DNA from: an uncultured beta proteobacterium
GTDB lineage: Bacteria > Pseudomonadota > Gammaproteobacteria > Burkholderiales > Burkholderiaceae_C
Assembly (NCBI GenBank): GCA_903840825.1
Contig: CAIMHL010000243.1
Coordinates: 1 to 6,816, forward strand
DNA: 6,816 nucleotides
Reading direction: 5' to 3'
The position numbers were made by a program, and so were the translations under genes. The number at the start of each line of letters is the position of its first letter. The first letter of the stretch is position 1. Below are positions 5,801-6,816 of this stretch, one piece after another. The notes beneath the pieces were generated by a model. It was not told where the DNA came from, searched no databases, and saw nothing but the letters and a program-made list of their open reading frames with translations.

Positions 5801-6816
5801 TTATCCCGCTGACTGCAGCGCCAGGCCCGCGTGCTCGCGAAGCGGGTGAAAGTGGATTTTCGGGAAGCGCTCCTGCGCCAGGCGCACGTCGTACTGCGAG
5901 GTGGTCAGATAAGCCAAGGTGTTGGCGGCGTCACGCGCCATGCGCATGGGGTAAGCGTCGCAAAAGGTTTTCAGCTCGGCAGGGGTATCAGCGGTGATCC
6001 AGCGGGCCCCGGTGTACTGGCAACCTTCGAGTTTGATGTCGGCGTCGTACTCGCCTTTCAGGCGGTGCTGCACCACCTCAAACTGCAACTGGCCGACCGC
6101 GCCGAGCAGCATGTTGCCGCCCACTTCAGGGCGAAACACCTGAATGGCGCCTTCTTCGCCCAACTGCGCCAGCCCTTGCTGCAACTGCTTGGTGCGCAGC
6201 GGGTTGCGCAGCACCACGGTCATGAACAGTTCAGGCGCAAAGAAGGGCAGGCCGGTGAACTGCAAATTGACCGAACCATCGGTGATGGTGTCGCCCAGCT
6301 GCACGCCGCCGTGGGTGGTAAAGCCCACAATGTCTCCGGCAAACGCTTCTTCTACCGCCTCGCGACGCTGGCTCATGAATGTGACCACGCTGGTGGGACG
6401 CAGTTCTTTGGCGGTACGCATCACTTTGAAGCGCAAGCCCGGCGTGTACTTGCCCGAGGCCATGCGCACAAAGGCGATGCGGTCGCGGTGATTGGCGTCC
6501 ATATTGGCCTGCACCTTGAACACCACGCCCGAGAAAAATTCGTCTTCGGGTTTGACTTCCCGAATCACAGGCTGCTTGTTGACCACAAACGAACTGGTGC
6601 GCGACTGGGGCTGGGGCGCCAGGTCCACCAAGGCGTCCAGCACTTCCATCACGCCAAAGTTGTTGACGCCCGAGCCGAAGAACACCGGGGTTTGCTTGCC
6701 AGCCAAAAATGCCTCGTGGTCGTAGGCGGGCGAAGCACCAGTTGCCAGTTCCATGCTTTCAAAGGCGGTGGCAAACTCATGCCCAAAACGCTTGAGCAAG
6801 GCGGCCTGGTCTGCCA
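5801..6816 (-). CDS. prfC: Peptide chain release factor 3 (RF3), C-terminal part (5' truncated by window)
   Basis: GTPase that removes RF1/RF2 from the ribosome after termination; cytoplasmic, translation-factor GTPase family. The frame is open to the window edge; 337 residues are present, about two-thirds of the usual 530. The GTP-binding motifs and start lie outside. The fragment covers the end of the G domain (AGKQTPVFFGSGVNNFGV), then the domain II region with FKVQANMDANHRDRIAFVR and SGKYTPG, then domain III with PFFAPELF, EEGAIQVFRP, LLGAVGQLQFEVV and a LAQERFPKIHFHPLREH tail. These match E. coli RF3 closely and distinguish it from EF-G. It ends at TAA 5803-5801, 11 bp before the HAD start, and appears to head the minus-strand operon; its promoter is outside the window. 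Confidence 0.97.
   Translation of the reverse strand, partial: ADQAALLKRFGHEFATAFESMELATGASPAYDHEAFLAGKQTPVFFGSGVNNFGVMEVLDALVDLAPQPQSRTSSFVVNKQPVIREVKPEDEFFSGVVFKVQANMDANHRDRIAFVRMASGKYTPGLRFKVMRTAKELRPTSVVTFMSQRREAVEEAFAGDIVGFTTHGGVQLGDTITDGSVNLQFTGLPFFAPELFMTVVLRNPLRTKQLQQGLAQLGEEGAIQVFRPEVGGNMLLGAVGQLQFEVVQHRLKGEYDADIKLEGCQYTGARWITADTPAELKTFCDAYPMRMARDAANTLAYLTTSQYDVRLAQERFPKIHFHPLREHAGLALQSAG

Overview
The window is high-GC DNA with dense, closely packed genes. Its gene content points to a betaproteobacterium of the order Burkholderiales, most likely Comamonadaceae (Rhodoferax/Polaromonas-like). Three things support this: a UvrA C-terminus with features of the large betaproteobacterial form, an orphan Bug/TctC periplasmic binding protein, and two copies of an AT-rich dispersed repeat of a kind I associate with Comamonadaceae genomes. 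The lineage is an inference; no rRNA or other marker is present.

Layout, plus strand: the C-terminal half of a UvrA-type excinuclease ATPase (1-970, cut by the window edge); a 95-bp gap holding a dispersed repeat that contains a near-consensus sigma70 promoter; a Bug-family solute-binding protein (1066-2028); a 166-bp gap with a weak hairpin and a pair of tandem palindromes; then a two-gene operon. That operon encodes a winged-helix/MNT-nucleotidyltransferase fusion (2195-2770) and a HEPN-domain protein (2754-3203), overlapping by 17 bp.

Layout, minus strand, converging on the operon: the C-terminal two-thirds of peptide chain release factor 3 (prfC, 6816-5801, cut by the edge), a HAD-IIB phosphatase (5789-4935), an MFS transporter (4938-3739) that overlaps the HAD gene by 4 bp, and a DUF2721 membrane-protein gene (3703-3251) interrupted by an in-frame TAA. 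Short spacings suggest prfC-HAD-MFS-DUF2721 is one transcription unit.

The most interesting region is 2095-3203. It looks like a toxin-antitoxin or conflict module related to MntA/HepT (type VII). Here the nucleotidyltransferase is fused to a DNA-binding domain, and two palindromes spaced 21 bp apart sit over its likely promoter, so autoregulation is built in. Two other points deserve attention: the nonsense codon in the DUF2721 gene, and a copy of the dispersed repeat that appears to be translated in frame within the HAD phosphatase.
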